Source: Gautieria morchelliformis (taxonomy: Eukaryota > Basidiomycota > Agaricomycetes > Gomphales > Gomphaceae). From it: a DNA stretch of 64,000 nt. The stretch lies in the NCBI GenBank assembly GCA_015179125.1, contig WHVA01000396.1, positions 1 to 64,000 on the forward strand. The letters run 5' to 3'. Both the position numbers and the translations under genes were made by a program. The notes below the pieces were generated by a model, which was not told where the DNA came from, searched no databases, and worked only from the letters and a program-made list of their open reading frames with translations. Shown here piece after piece: positions 10,883-20,140 of the stretch (position 1 is the first letter of the stretch; the number at the start of each line of letters is the position of its first letter).

Positions 10883-13800
10883 AGATAGAAGTCGTTTAAA
10901 TGCGGCACCTTTACATAATATGGGCGCTTATGACACATGATGCGCCAAATCCTTGTCTTGGAAAAAAAAAAACTTTTTTTCTTAGTTGAGACAGCACCTG
11001 GGTGCAATGGTACATCCAATAAGAGCAGTGACCACTATCAAATCAGTTTACATGAATTCTTTGTCAAGATTGGACATAATGTTTGGAGGTAAAGTACGAT
11101 GGCCATGGTATTTCCGGTTTGCCCAGACAGCTTGCGCCCCATTCAACCCCTTTTTATAGGCATCTATAAATCTGGCTGACCTATTAGCATACCTGTTGAA
11201 AAGTTAGAATCAGCTAATAAGAAACAATTCTTACACACCTCTGAATCTGTACCAGGGGGACATTGTCTAGACAGGCAAGCATGTTTGCTTGCATCTCATC
11301 GATGTTGGTGGTACACGTGCTGGATCGATAGCGTAATTTTGCTGCACCCCAGTATTGCTCAATGAAATTGAGTTCACAATGAAATTTTGGGTAAAAATCA
11401 CAAATATGCCCCCGGGAGGTGATATATTCTTCCAATTCGGACTTCTGTGAGGCAAAGTCTGGTTGGGTGAATAGAAGCCGCCGGCAGCAGCAATCTGTGC
11501 GGCCAGCCTCGCACTTAAACCCTGCACATTGTGCAAGAAGTCCAGTTGCTGGCCAGAGACCCCGCTCTTTTATTATGACATCCATGCCCTTGAACCAGCC
11601 TGGCATTGTGGGGTGATTCTCAGGGAAATAGAGAGGCTGGGGTGTTCCATCAGCAAATTTACCATCCCGCATCTTTGGACCATCCTTTTCATGCGTCCAT
11701 ATTTCCCGTGGTGATTTGATCATGCTACGAGCAGAGAGTGCATCGGCAGCACGTTTCTGGTGGCTTGGAGCATTATCAAACATAAATAGTCCTGTTGCTG
11801 TGCCATTTGTTTTGGATTCAAATATATCCACTGCACTCTCAACCTGTTTGAGTAAATCCTCTGCGGAAAAATAACCGTCTTGGTTCTTGCCAGCTTTGAA
11901 CACAATTCGGGCCTCGCTGGACACATTTCAAAACATAAACCAGTTGAAGGTAAAGGTACTCACTCATTATCATCCTTTAAACGACCCCATTCAGATGTAA
12001 GAAAGTCTGACACCATGAGAGATGGTCCTTCCCCTTTCCGCTCTGGCACTGCCTTCTCACTTGAATGTATCCATTTCGTTTTTCGACGATCATTTGCATA
12101 AAATGTCGACTCATCATGCGTGACCAAAATGAGCCGAAACCGACCTCCAGGTACAGAGAATCCATCAGGTGTGGTGAGCACATTGCCTAAATGGTCATAG
12201 GTGACCATTCGCTTTGTGTATTCTTCCCAGCGTGCCAGAAACCCACGACGATATGCCACAACGTCATCATGTTCATGGCCATCAATATACATACCATTTC
12301 GTTTCCTTGAAAACCGCCAATCAAGTTTGTGCAACCACCGCTGTGCAGTTGAGAGGCTGATTTTAGGTTTTTTGTCACCAAGTCGTTCCTGCATCTCTGG
12401 GGTTGCCATATAATCAACAACGTCTTGTGCTCGTATGTAACCCTCCTTTGCAATTGACTGCATGTGTAGCTGAATTGCCTGGGACAAGTCTTCATCCTCC
12501 AGAACTGAACAAGTACGCCGACCATACCGATGCACCGGCAGTTTGCCACTGGCCAGAAACCGGTGGATCCAAGAACGCAAAGCTCGTGCATGTCGATTTC
12601 CTTTACCTGCTGCTCTGGCAGCGAGTAGGGATGCTTCGCGCCATGAAAACGAGAGCTCAGGGTCAAGGTACAGTTTCAGAGTACCAACCATCGCGGTGAG
12701 TCGGCTCCGGAAGAACACACCTAGTTTCTTATCTTTACTAAGCACCGTGAGCTTTGATTGTGCTTGACGCAGTGCAGGGAAATCACACCAGTTAAGGCTA
12801 CCCAGTGCCCTGTCTGTGGCATTTGGCAGGCTCTCATCTCGTAAGTTTTGAAGCAGCTGGTGTATTTTTTGTACAGCATCGTCTGCACTGTTTATCTGCG
12901 CTTCGCCTGTATGTCCGGTCTCAGCCTCTTCCTGAGACTCTGAGTCGCTCGCACTTTCCTCAGTGGTTGTGGAAGTAACAGCAGGCTAAGCAGGCTTCAG
13001 GTGAGAATTTAAATCAACGGTGAACCGAACAGCGTACCTGGGTCTCCACTGCACGCTCTTTGTCCGACGAAGGATCTGACAATAGTTCTACAATGTCTCC
13101 AGGTACCGTGACACTTTTATTTGTTTTGGAGAAGAAACTTGTGATTAGTTTATTCCCTGCATTGGTTATGTCTCTTCTTTTTGCAGCCCACCGCTGTTTC
13201 GACCTCACTGAATTCCCGGTGTAGTGTCTTGACCGCTTTCTCTTCTTTTGGCTCTCTCCTTCAGCGGCAGCAGCAGCATCATGAGCCTTCTGCAGTGTTT
13301 CTGCGAAGGTCAATAGCTCAGCGTCGGTACGTATTTCATCTTCGGCCTCTTCATCTTCTGATCCCGCTGAATCTTCATCATCCGACCCCACTGAATCTTC
13401 GTCATCTGACCCCATAATAAATCCTTCATCTCCAAGCACTGGAAGCCATCTAGAAGCACCATCCTTCATTCAGCTGCGTGTGAAGTGTGCTCATCAACGA
13501 AGGTACATACTCGTCATCTGAATCCGCTGACTCCTCTGCAACCGTGACTGCGTTCTTTGGTGACCTTGGACGCGCGGATTTGAGATTGTGGACTCGAGAA
13601 GCTTTGTTTTTAGATTTTCGTCCCATCTTGTGGCTCAGAGTGTTCAATTATAACTATCTTGAGAAGCGGAGGGGGTAGGAAGGGCCTAGGAGCAGTAGTG
13701 CGTTGTTTTTTCTTCGGCCTCCGAAGCTGACAAATGTATCACGTGATCATTCACGTGACTGCCAAATTCTGCGGTCCAAATATCGAAATTGCGTGGAATC

Positions 13801-14039
13801 ACTCTAGGATATCAAAAAAAATAATTTGGAAAATTTTTGTGTCACACTTTGAACATGATATTTCTCCTCCAGTAATGTAGATATTTCCCAAGTCTCTCCT
13901 AGAAAGTGTAGCTATGCATAACCCAAATGGAATCTAGGAAGCATTCTGGAAAAAAGTTTCTGCCTTCGAGACTTATTGAGCTCACCGTTGGATGGTCCTG
14001 AGCTTACGTAAAGGTGCCGCATTTAAACGACTTCTATCT
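10883..14039 (-). mobile_element. Tc1/mariner-like (DDE) DNA transposon, apparently intact
   Basis: This is a 3157-bp element with terminal inverted repeats identical over 32 bp, beginning AGATAGAAGTCGTTTAAATG at both ends. TA is duplicated at 10881-10882 and 14040-14041. Removing the element restores the LTR sequence exactly. TA targeting and the DDE-type transposase place it in the IS630/Tc1/mariner supergroup. The clean ends and open transposase frame indicate a recent insertion and possible activity. Confidence 0.9.
11048..13626 (-). CDS. DDE transposase of the mariner-like element, 790 aa, five exons
   Basis: Proposed exons (minus strand) are 13626-13511, 13449-13038, 12985-11964, 11916-11239 and 11192-11048. 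The GT-AG introns are 61, 52, 47 and 46 bp, and the exon sum is 2373 nt, 791 codons with the stop. An ATG 21 bp upstream (13647) is in frame and could be the start instead. The N-terminal part is acidic, then basic (KKRKRSRHYTGNS) and helix-turn-helix-like. Catalytic candidates are an aspartate in THDESTFYAND, an aspartate in FMFDNAPSHQK, and a glutamate in HCELNFIEQYWGAAK, in DDE_3-like order. A cysteine-rich insert (AGRTDCCCRR) lies between the second and third. It would cut and rejoin the element ends in the nucleus. No stop or frameshift was found. Confidence 0.85.
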
Positions 14040-14392
14040 TAGGGGAGGAGAGGTCGAGGTCGAGGGCGAAGCCGAGCGAACACTGAGGAGGAGTAGCGAA
14101 AGGGAAAATGGGGATACCAAGGTGCAGGAAATACACAGGTCATGACAATCCAACTATCAGAACACCGTCGGAAGAGGGTCGAGCAGAGGAGGTGGTAGAC
14201 CCAGTGATGACTTCCAAGTCAGTCCAAAGCCGTCGATCATGCGTTTGAGGGCGTGGCGATGGTAATTGGCGCGAATCAGCGAGCATCGGTCGCCCAACAT
14301 GACAATGGCGATCGGAACGAACACGGAAATGGGGTGAGAAATGGCAGGACAGAGCACCTGAGTATGAAGAATAAACGCGTCATGACAACCTT

Positions 14393-15074
14393 CAACCTAG
14401 ACGAAATGGACGTCTGGATGTGGTTGAAGGCCCTTGCGCCCCGGGTCAAAGGGGTCGCATCACCTCTCAGGGCGAGGCTACTCGACCTATTCGGCTCGAC
14501 AGACCAATGGTCAAGCCTCGTCGACGCCAGGGAAGTGCTGACACCTCAGAGCACCACCCTGCGGCTCTCCATCACGGGCCCATTCCCCGTGGGGGGCCGA
14601 GCCGGCCCCGACATCCCCCTCACCGAGATCACGAGATGGTTGGCCCGCTACGCGGGGGTCACTCGCGAGCGAGTGGCACACATTGAACACTATGTTCAAC
14701 GCAGCATCACTGGCGCGGCATTCAGTGCTGCTGCCCGCGAGGGCCAACAAAAGGTCCTCAAGACCAGCCATGTGAGGGCCACGGTGCTGCAACCCCTCAC
14801 TCATGCTCAGCTCGACCAAGAGCTGGCGTGCTTCCAGCCCCCTCCTCAGACTGAGGACCCGGCCATTGAGGCCATGCTCCGCGAGGACACTGGCCTCATC
14901 ACCCAAGCGGATACCGCCGCTAGTGGTGAGGCCGACCAGCCTCACCCAATCACCACCGATGACGCGGAGGTGCCCCCAGAGGAGTCACGCGCTCCACCGG
15001 CCCCGTACGACGACGACGTCATCATATCGGCCACTCTAGAGGACTCCATTATGGATGACCTCTATGAGTCGTAG
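14393..15074 (+). pseudogene. 3' part of the split coiled-coil ORF
   Basis: This continues the frame of 107-1410. The codons across the target site read Gly-Thr-Phe-Asn-Leu once the element and one ACCTT copy are removed, with no frame loss. It encodes FNLDEMDVWMWLKALAPR followed by an acidic Pro/Ala-rich tail and ends at TAG 15072-15074. The part of the ORF shown as starting at 14253 lies in the LTR and is artificial. The stops in the 5' part mean the whole gene was already dead or has decayed since. Confidence 0.6.
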
Positions 15075-15332
15075 TTGACCCCTATAGTTGTCTATAGAGG
15101 GGGAGGGTGCAAATAACCTATGTATCTACATGTACAATAGTTATTACATAATCCCAGTGGTCCCCTTAGGGACCCACTGTATAGTTTATGCGTGGGAACA
15201 GGCCAGTGGTTCCCATCGCATCTTACTCTTACCTGTCACTACGTAGCATTCAGAATACCACTCATTGGTCAAGTTCTGCAGTACCCTTGTGATACAAGGA
15301 CCTAAGATCGACATCTTTACAAGGCCATCTTG

Positions 15333-15794
15333 AGTCAGGGTTGGATAGGGGTGCGCAGTCAGGATACAAATAGATGAAACACATATACAATAGAAGAAAG
15401 GGGAAGTGCGAACATGAAACAATGGGAGGGAGAGAGGACAAAGGTAGCTATGTAAGAAAACACACCTTCAGACCTGCATACATGTTACTCTGCATGGACT
15501 CTTGGTCTGCTGGGTCGATCTCACACAATCTATGGGTAGGACATCCTGCGAATGCATGCCGGCCATAGGAACTCCCAAAGGGGGTTGAATCGGGGAGGTG
15601 ATGGGGCCAGTGATGAACCATCACACCAGTTAGAGGATGTCAATTGTGTTTGATGGCGCGACTACTGGTGAATGATGCGAGTAGCGAATGGTCATTTGGT
15701 GAATTCAGTGAAGGGCAAATGGGGCAAACATAGAGATGGAGGGATGAAAGGAAAAATGGGGGTAACTGGATACAAGAATAAATGAGTCATGACA
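15333..15794. repeat. Diverged, 5'-truncated copy of the TGTCA LTR family
   Basis: This aligns by eye with about 1935-2678 of the left LTR (GTTGGATAGGGGTGCGCAGTC, ATGAACCATCA, terminal GTCATGACA). It has several deletions and many substitutions. It is an older relic than the LTRs at 1411 and 9961. Confidence 0.7.
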
Positions 15795-15834
15795 GCTAGC
15801 TGCCCAGTGTGTTGAAGAGTAAATGGAATCACAC

Positions 15835-16440
15835 TGTTGTTGACTTGCATTCAACTCAGCATGAGGAGACAAGAAAAAGATTTTTTTTCAGAGTAGTAAT
15901 TAAATATTATTATTGGGATATAAATAATTCTACTTTTGTCCCTCCCAAGTGGCAACTCTACCAATGAGAATGCATCTTCTTATTTTTATGAGTCTTCTTA
16001 TTTTTTCTACCAACTTTTAATATACACTATATCATTATAACTATTCATATTAATACTCCCTCTCATATATATTACAAATATCTATGCAAGTACTATTACT
16101 TCATATTGAAGTCTAATACTCTCTCATTATAACTATTCATACTAATACTCCTACTCATATTCCTACTCATATCTGTTAGAAGTATCTATCCAAGTATCTA
16201 TTACTTTATATTGTAGTCTAACACTCTCTCATATGTATATATATCTCCAAGATGTTTAAATATATACAAAATCTTCTAATAACATCTATTATTCTCCTTA
16301 TAAACACTACTATATATTCCTATATGTTGTTATTAATACTCTTATAATATATATTATATACTCATATATGCTGTATCACATGACCTTTTTGATTATCCTC
16401 ATAGTATATTGTGGATGTGTCCTTGTTTGTTGTGGGTTGA
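15835..16440. repeat. AT-rich region with a two-unit tandem repeat
   Basis: Strongly AT-rich with long pyrimidine-biased stretches. Units at 16033-16124 and 16125-16229 both begin CATTATAACTATTCAT and end GTCTAA(T/C)ACTCTCT. No coding potential seen. Confidence 0.6.
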
Positions 16441-17052
16441 CATGGTGGAAATATCACGTGATGTAAACATGAAAAATCAGAAATAGCTGCCATTTCTTAA
16501 AAAACCTGTTAGGGTTAGTGGATCCATGGTCCATGGAAGTGTGAACGGCCAGGCCTTTCTGGAAAAAGAAATCCTTTATGTGGGCTGTACATCCAAAAAA
16601 GTGGGAAGGAAAGTCTGTTTCCAATCGGATATTGTATCTACATTTTCTATTCATGACGTACATCATTGGATCCGTTATTTTTCGTGCCGCGAGCAATTAC
16701 CGGGTGTTCGTTTACCTGTGGAACTTTGTGACCCGTCGGTCCGGTGTTGAATCCGGTGTAGCACAGCAGAGCTGTCAAAGGTGATAAGTGAAAATGTGGC
16801 TGGAATGGTCCTTGCCCATGCATGTCCTGATAAGATTGCTACCCAGACGAACGGTTACCCTCGCAAGGCAAAAGCAAGGCTGTGGGCACTGGCTCCTGCC
16901 CCGTCGTATCAAACCCATGGCTATTCTTCCGATGAATACTGCTGGACGGGAGACACTCGAACAGCTAGCTTGGCTACGGTGACGACAGCAAAAGCAAGTC
17001 AGACGCTTCCAGGGCTTTCTTCCACCTGGCGATGGAAGTTCCATCGCCAGAT
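16441..17052. other. No gene recognised; perfect palindrome at 17027-17051
   Basis: Short ORFs on both strands show no recognisable motif. The stretch TGTGGGCTGTACATCC (about 16577) also occurs near 28680, so part is repeat-derived. At 17027-17051 a 12-bp inverted repeat with a 1-bp spacer (CTGGCGATGGAA) directly abuts the target of the next transposon. Confidence 0.4.
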
Positions 17053-17405
17053 CACTGGAGAAAACTCCGACATTAGATTTCGGTACCTTTTACCCAAACG
17101 GTAATATTCAGTACCTTTGAGCACTGACAAATCAGTGCTCAAAAATATCATTAAATGAGCACTAAAAATAAGTGCTTTGGAGCACTGAATTTCAGATACT
17201 GAAAAACATGCAAGTATGTGAAATTTTTTTTTGAAACGCGATCGCCCTCTTCACTCGGCCGTCATAGCCCCACTTAGACATCCATCCACAGAGGTTGTAT
17301 ATCGTGCAAGCCGAGTGATCATGCGCCATAGGGCCGATGAATCCGGAAAGTATTGGCCGTTGAACTGTTTGCTGGAATTGGATGGTGCGCGGACGGCGAT
17401 GGAAA

Positions 17406-17982
17406 TTACCATGGTGGAGAGATGCTTGCGGGTGAAGGTATCAATTTGAAATTGGAGAAGTCGCAGCCGTGGGTCAGTCGGGGGTGCCTCGGGGAGGAAC
17501 TCAGCGTGCAGTTGGCTGGCCTTAGATCGACAGGCTGCCATTCGTCACCATATCGTTCTTGAAGGACACGAACCAGATCGTCTTCGGTGATGTCATCATC
17601 GTATTCTTCTTCCTCTTCCTCCTCCCCCTCTGATTCATCTTCATCTTCCTCCTCAACCTCGATGTGGCCATGGGAATGGTTGGTCATCTTCAGACTGTCC
17701 CGTGTCCGAGTCCGAGTCTGAGGTCACTTGAGCAACAGTATCAGTGTGGTCTGAGATTGGATCTTGATCAACTGTGTCATCGTCAGGTTTGTAGTTTGCA
17801 AAGTCTGGTTGACTGTGCCTGTTGGCTCCACTGTCTGATCCAGATTCTGAGGGGTCAAGCGCTCTAGCTTTTTTTAGAAGGTGTCGGTGTCGTCGACGTT
17901 GGCGACTGCTGATAGGTTTTGTGCATGTAGGAATACACAGACATGGGCGGGTGTCTGGCATTATGCTATGTGCGTAGTCCAA
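17406..17982 (-). pseudogene. Possible N-terminal transposase remnant in E1
   Basis: Two overlapping minus-strand frames encode a cysteine cluster (CLCIPTCTKPISSRQRRRH) and long Asp/Glu runs with ITEDDLVRVLQERYGDEWQP. A CxC cluster followed by S-x-R-x3-RH resembles the start of Tnp2-type CACTA transposases. The match is weak and no catalytic domain follows, so this is a remnant at best. Confidence 0.35.
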
Positions 17983-18121
17983 AATTTCTCCAAGTGATTG
18001 AATCTCCGATGCAATAGAAATTCTAACTCCTTTCTCCCGACCTCCACCCCGACTAACAGAAAAGAGGCTTCAACACGTTTTCATCAATTTTAGTCGTGTC
18101 CATTCTCAATAACTTGGCATA

Positions 18122-19010
18122 ATGGAGCGTGCCACGAGGAAAATGCAAAGTGAGTCTCATATTTGTGATGTTATCGCGCGATCAATCCCCGCTCAACACC
18201 CTTACACGCATGTGCCACCGAAATCACCTCGACCACCAGTGTTACCATGCCTGTATCCAGTTCCAAATCCAAGACGAAGAAGAAGGCTCATACGATTGTG
18301 GAGGTTGCGTCACAAGATGGCATAGGTAAATGCACTCCAAAGGTGGCGAAGCAACGCCAGCCTACTGTCAAAGTACATATTCACTGCTACTCATCTCACT
18401 GTGGTCTAACCACGTTGCATTCTTACTTCACAGGCTCCATCGAAGGACAACACCACCAAGGGGAAATCGGGTCACAATACCTCCCAGGTGATTTCATCGA
18501 TAGGCGGCGTATATTTCTTTTAACAAGATCCATTCTATAAGGACAAGCCTTCGAAATCCAAGAAAACAGTCCGCCCCAAGCCTAACTACAAATCACCTGA
18601 CAACCACGACATCAATCTCGATCTCGAGACCCTAGGGGTTAAAAAAATGAAAGGTAAACAGAAGCAAGCACCTCTCCCTGTCCCTTCTGCTGTCAATGTC
18701 TCAAAGAAGAGTGCAACAAACTCTATCAAGAAAGCCAAGAGGAAAATCATCGAAGACAGTGTTGAGGATGGTGTTGGCCCGGTAAGTCTGTCATTCCTTC
18801 GATTACATATTTTGATACATTTATATATAGTCCAAACGCTATAAAACGGTCGATTCAGTCCTAAAGAAGACCATAGAAGTAAAGGTATGCCTATTATTAT
18901 GCTCCCAGATGTCAAACTATGCTGATATCGCACAGGTGGTTCCACCGGCACCATCTACATCTGCAGCCACTGCTGATAGAGCCAGGAAGTCCCAGCGCAA
19001 GGTAAGTAAG
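18122..19010 (+). pseudogene. Lys-rich gene fragment with introns carried by E1
   Basis: Plus-strand segments with good splice signals appear in series. ATG 18122 begins a block (MERATRKMQ) whose counterpart is also in E2. Then come exon-like pieces ending at gtaaatg, gtgattt, gtaagtc, gtatgcc and gtaagta (18325-19005), separated by AG-ended gaps of 50-110 bp. The pieces encode Lys/Ser-rich sequence (SKSKTKKKA, KKTVRPKPNYKSP, KKAKRK). Preserved introns imply capture at the DNA level rather than through mRNA. The source gene is not recognised; a nuclear basic protein is a guess. Confidence 0.4.
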
Positions 19011-19732
19011 TGTATTCGATGCCGTTGCGCTATGCTGATGGAGACATAGTCGATCCCGTCTGCTAGAGCTTGTGGTGCCAACCCATGATGCTCTCGAACC
19101 CTCCCCCCTCTTCTATTACTTGGTACCTGCGTATGCCATTTTGCATTGTATCTGCCCCACACTGACTACGTAAAATACAGATAGACCCATGTTCTTGCGC
19201 AAGCCGCACCAGCTTTCACAATATGTCCCCTCGGCTGCCCTCACTCCCACAATAGACTGCTCCTGCCCTCGCTCTGCTCGTGCTCAAACTCGATCTTGCT
19301 CTTACACTCAAGCTCTCGCTCTCACAATATGTTCCCTCGGCTGCTCTCACTCTCCCAATATATCGCTTCCGCTCTCGCACTTGTCTCTACCGGCCGTCAG
19401 CTCTCGTCTCTTCTATGATGGTTTGTAACTGCATGTGTCCATTTCATTGTTCACACTAGCTTTCAATCAATGTATCTCTAAGTGCTTTTTCAGTAATAGA
19501 AAGTACTGTTTTATTGTGTTCTAGAGTACTATTTATAAGTAACTTAGGAGCGGAAAACCAGTGTTCTAGGACGCTGAAAGCGGACATTCTAGCTACTAGA
19601 TTTCGGTACGCAGCTTATCGAGAGGAAGCGTCAAAAATCCGCTCCCCGGTTACTTATTATCAGTAACTTGGGCACTGAAAATTTGGTGCGTAATGTACTT
19701 ATATTAAGTGCTCCGAGTTACTGCAGTGAGAT

Positions 19733-20140
19733 GGAACAAAGCCCCAGCTCCCCACCCAGTGGAGACTGGGTATAATCATTCTTACATGTTTGTGCAGCTG
19801 TAAGTACTTGAGTATGCATCTCAGTTCGTAGCATAACCACCCCGTCGTCTAGTTGGGAATCATTGGTCCACGTAAGTCAGATTCTGCAGGCATACTAATA
19901 TCCTAGTGAACGTACTAACGTAACGCAGGATCTCATTGTTGGGCTCAAAACGACCAGTATCATTATCAGCACTCGAAGTATATCCGTGAAATATTTAGTA
20001 GCCTAAGTATCACGAATACGGCAACACGTAACGGCCGGACACGGGTATCTGATTATGCAATCACTGCTCCTTTCGCTGCGACCACCATCATGCTAGTCGA
20101 GTGCACATTCATTCGTCATCCTTTCCACTAATTTAACGCC
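19733..20140. other. No feature recognised
   Basis: The sequence is not repetitive within the window. It may be the decayed start of the WD40 gene that follows. Confidence 0.3.

Larger units (their letters stand above)
1411..14387 (-). mobile_element. Non-autonomous (Gag-only) LTR retrotransposon with antisense cargo gene
   Basis: Two direct LTRs (1411-2678 and 9961-14387, the latter interrupted) start TGTCAAGATT and end ATGACA on the plus strand. They are flanked by the same 5-bp duplication, ACCTT at 1406-1410 and at 14388-14392, so this is one inserted unit. The element reads on the minus strand. Gag lies next to the right LTR, and a purine-rich tract (complement of 2680-2692) abuts the left LTR, as expected for a polypurine tract. 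No protease, reverse transcriptase, RNase H or integrase motif was found in 2679-9960, so it must depend on enzymes from another gypsy-type element, like TR-GAG elements. No convincing primer-binding site was recognised left of 9961. Nested insertions are a solo LTR at 4547-6530 and a mariner-like element at 10883-14039. Confidence 0.85.
9961..14387 (-). repeat. 5' LTR of the Gag-only element, interrupted by a mariner-like transposon
   Basis: Positions 9961-10882 and 14042-14387 match the left LTR in the same orientation. The break at 10881-14041 is the DNA transposon with a duplicated TA; the intact LTR reads GACATAGGGG here. The right flank ACCTT at 14388-14392 pairs with the left LTR's flank at 1406-1410. 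Confidence 0.85.
17053..19728. mobile_element. TIR transposon E1 (CMC/CACTA-like), 2676 bp, TSD AGAT
   Basis: The ends are CACTGGAGAAAACTCCGACA and, on the complement, CACTGCAGTAACTC. AGAT is duplicated at 17049-17052 and 19729-19732. Both subterminal regions carry many AGTGCT/AGCACT motifs, likely transposase-binding repeats. Ends and several internal blocks are shared with E2 at 24885-26886. The CACTG ends with a 4-bp duplication fit the CMC (CACTA/Mirage/Chapaev) group best. hAT and KDZ elements make 8-bp duplications. No complete transposase is present, so it is non-autonomous. Confidence 0.75.

Noticed and set aside
4547-14387. The LTRs at 4547 and 9961 as one element in inverted orientation
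   Set aside because: They face opposite ways and have different target duplications. ACCTT pairs 1411 with 14387, and GACAG belongs to the solo LTR alone.
14253-14392. Start of a 273-aa gene at 14253
   Set aside because: The first 46 codons lie in the LTR. The true frame joins from 1410 across the insertion.
16775-17044. Arg/Cys-rich minus-strand frame as a gene
   Set aside because: Short, overlaps equally open frames on the other strand, and has no motif.
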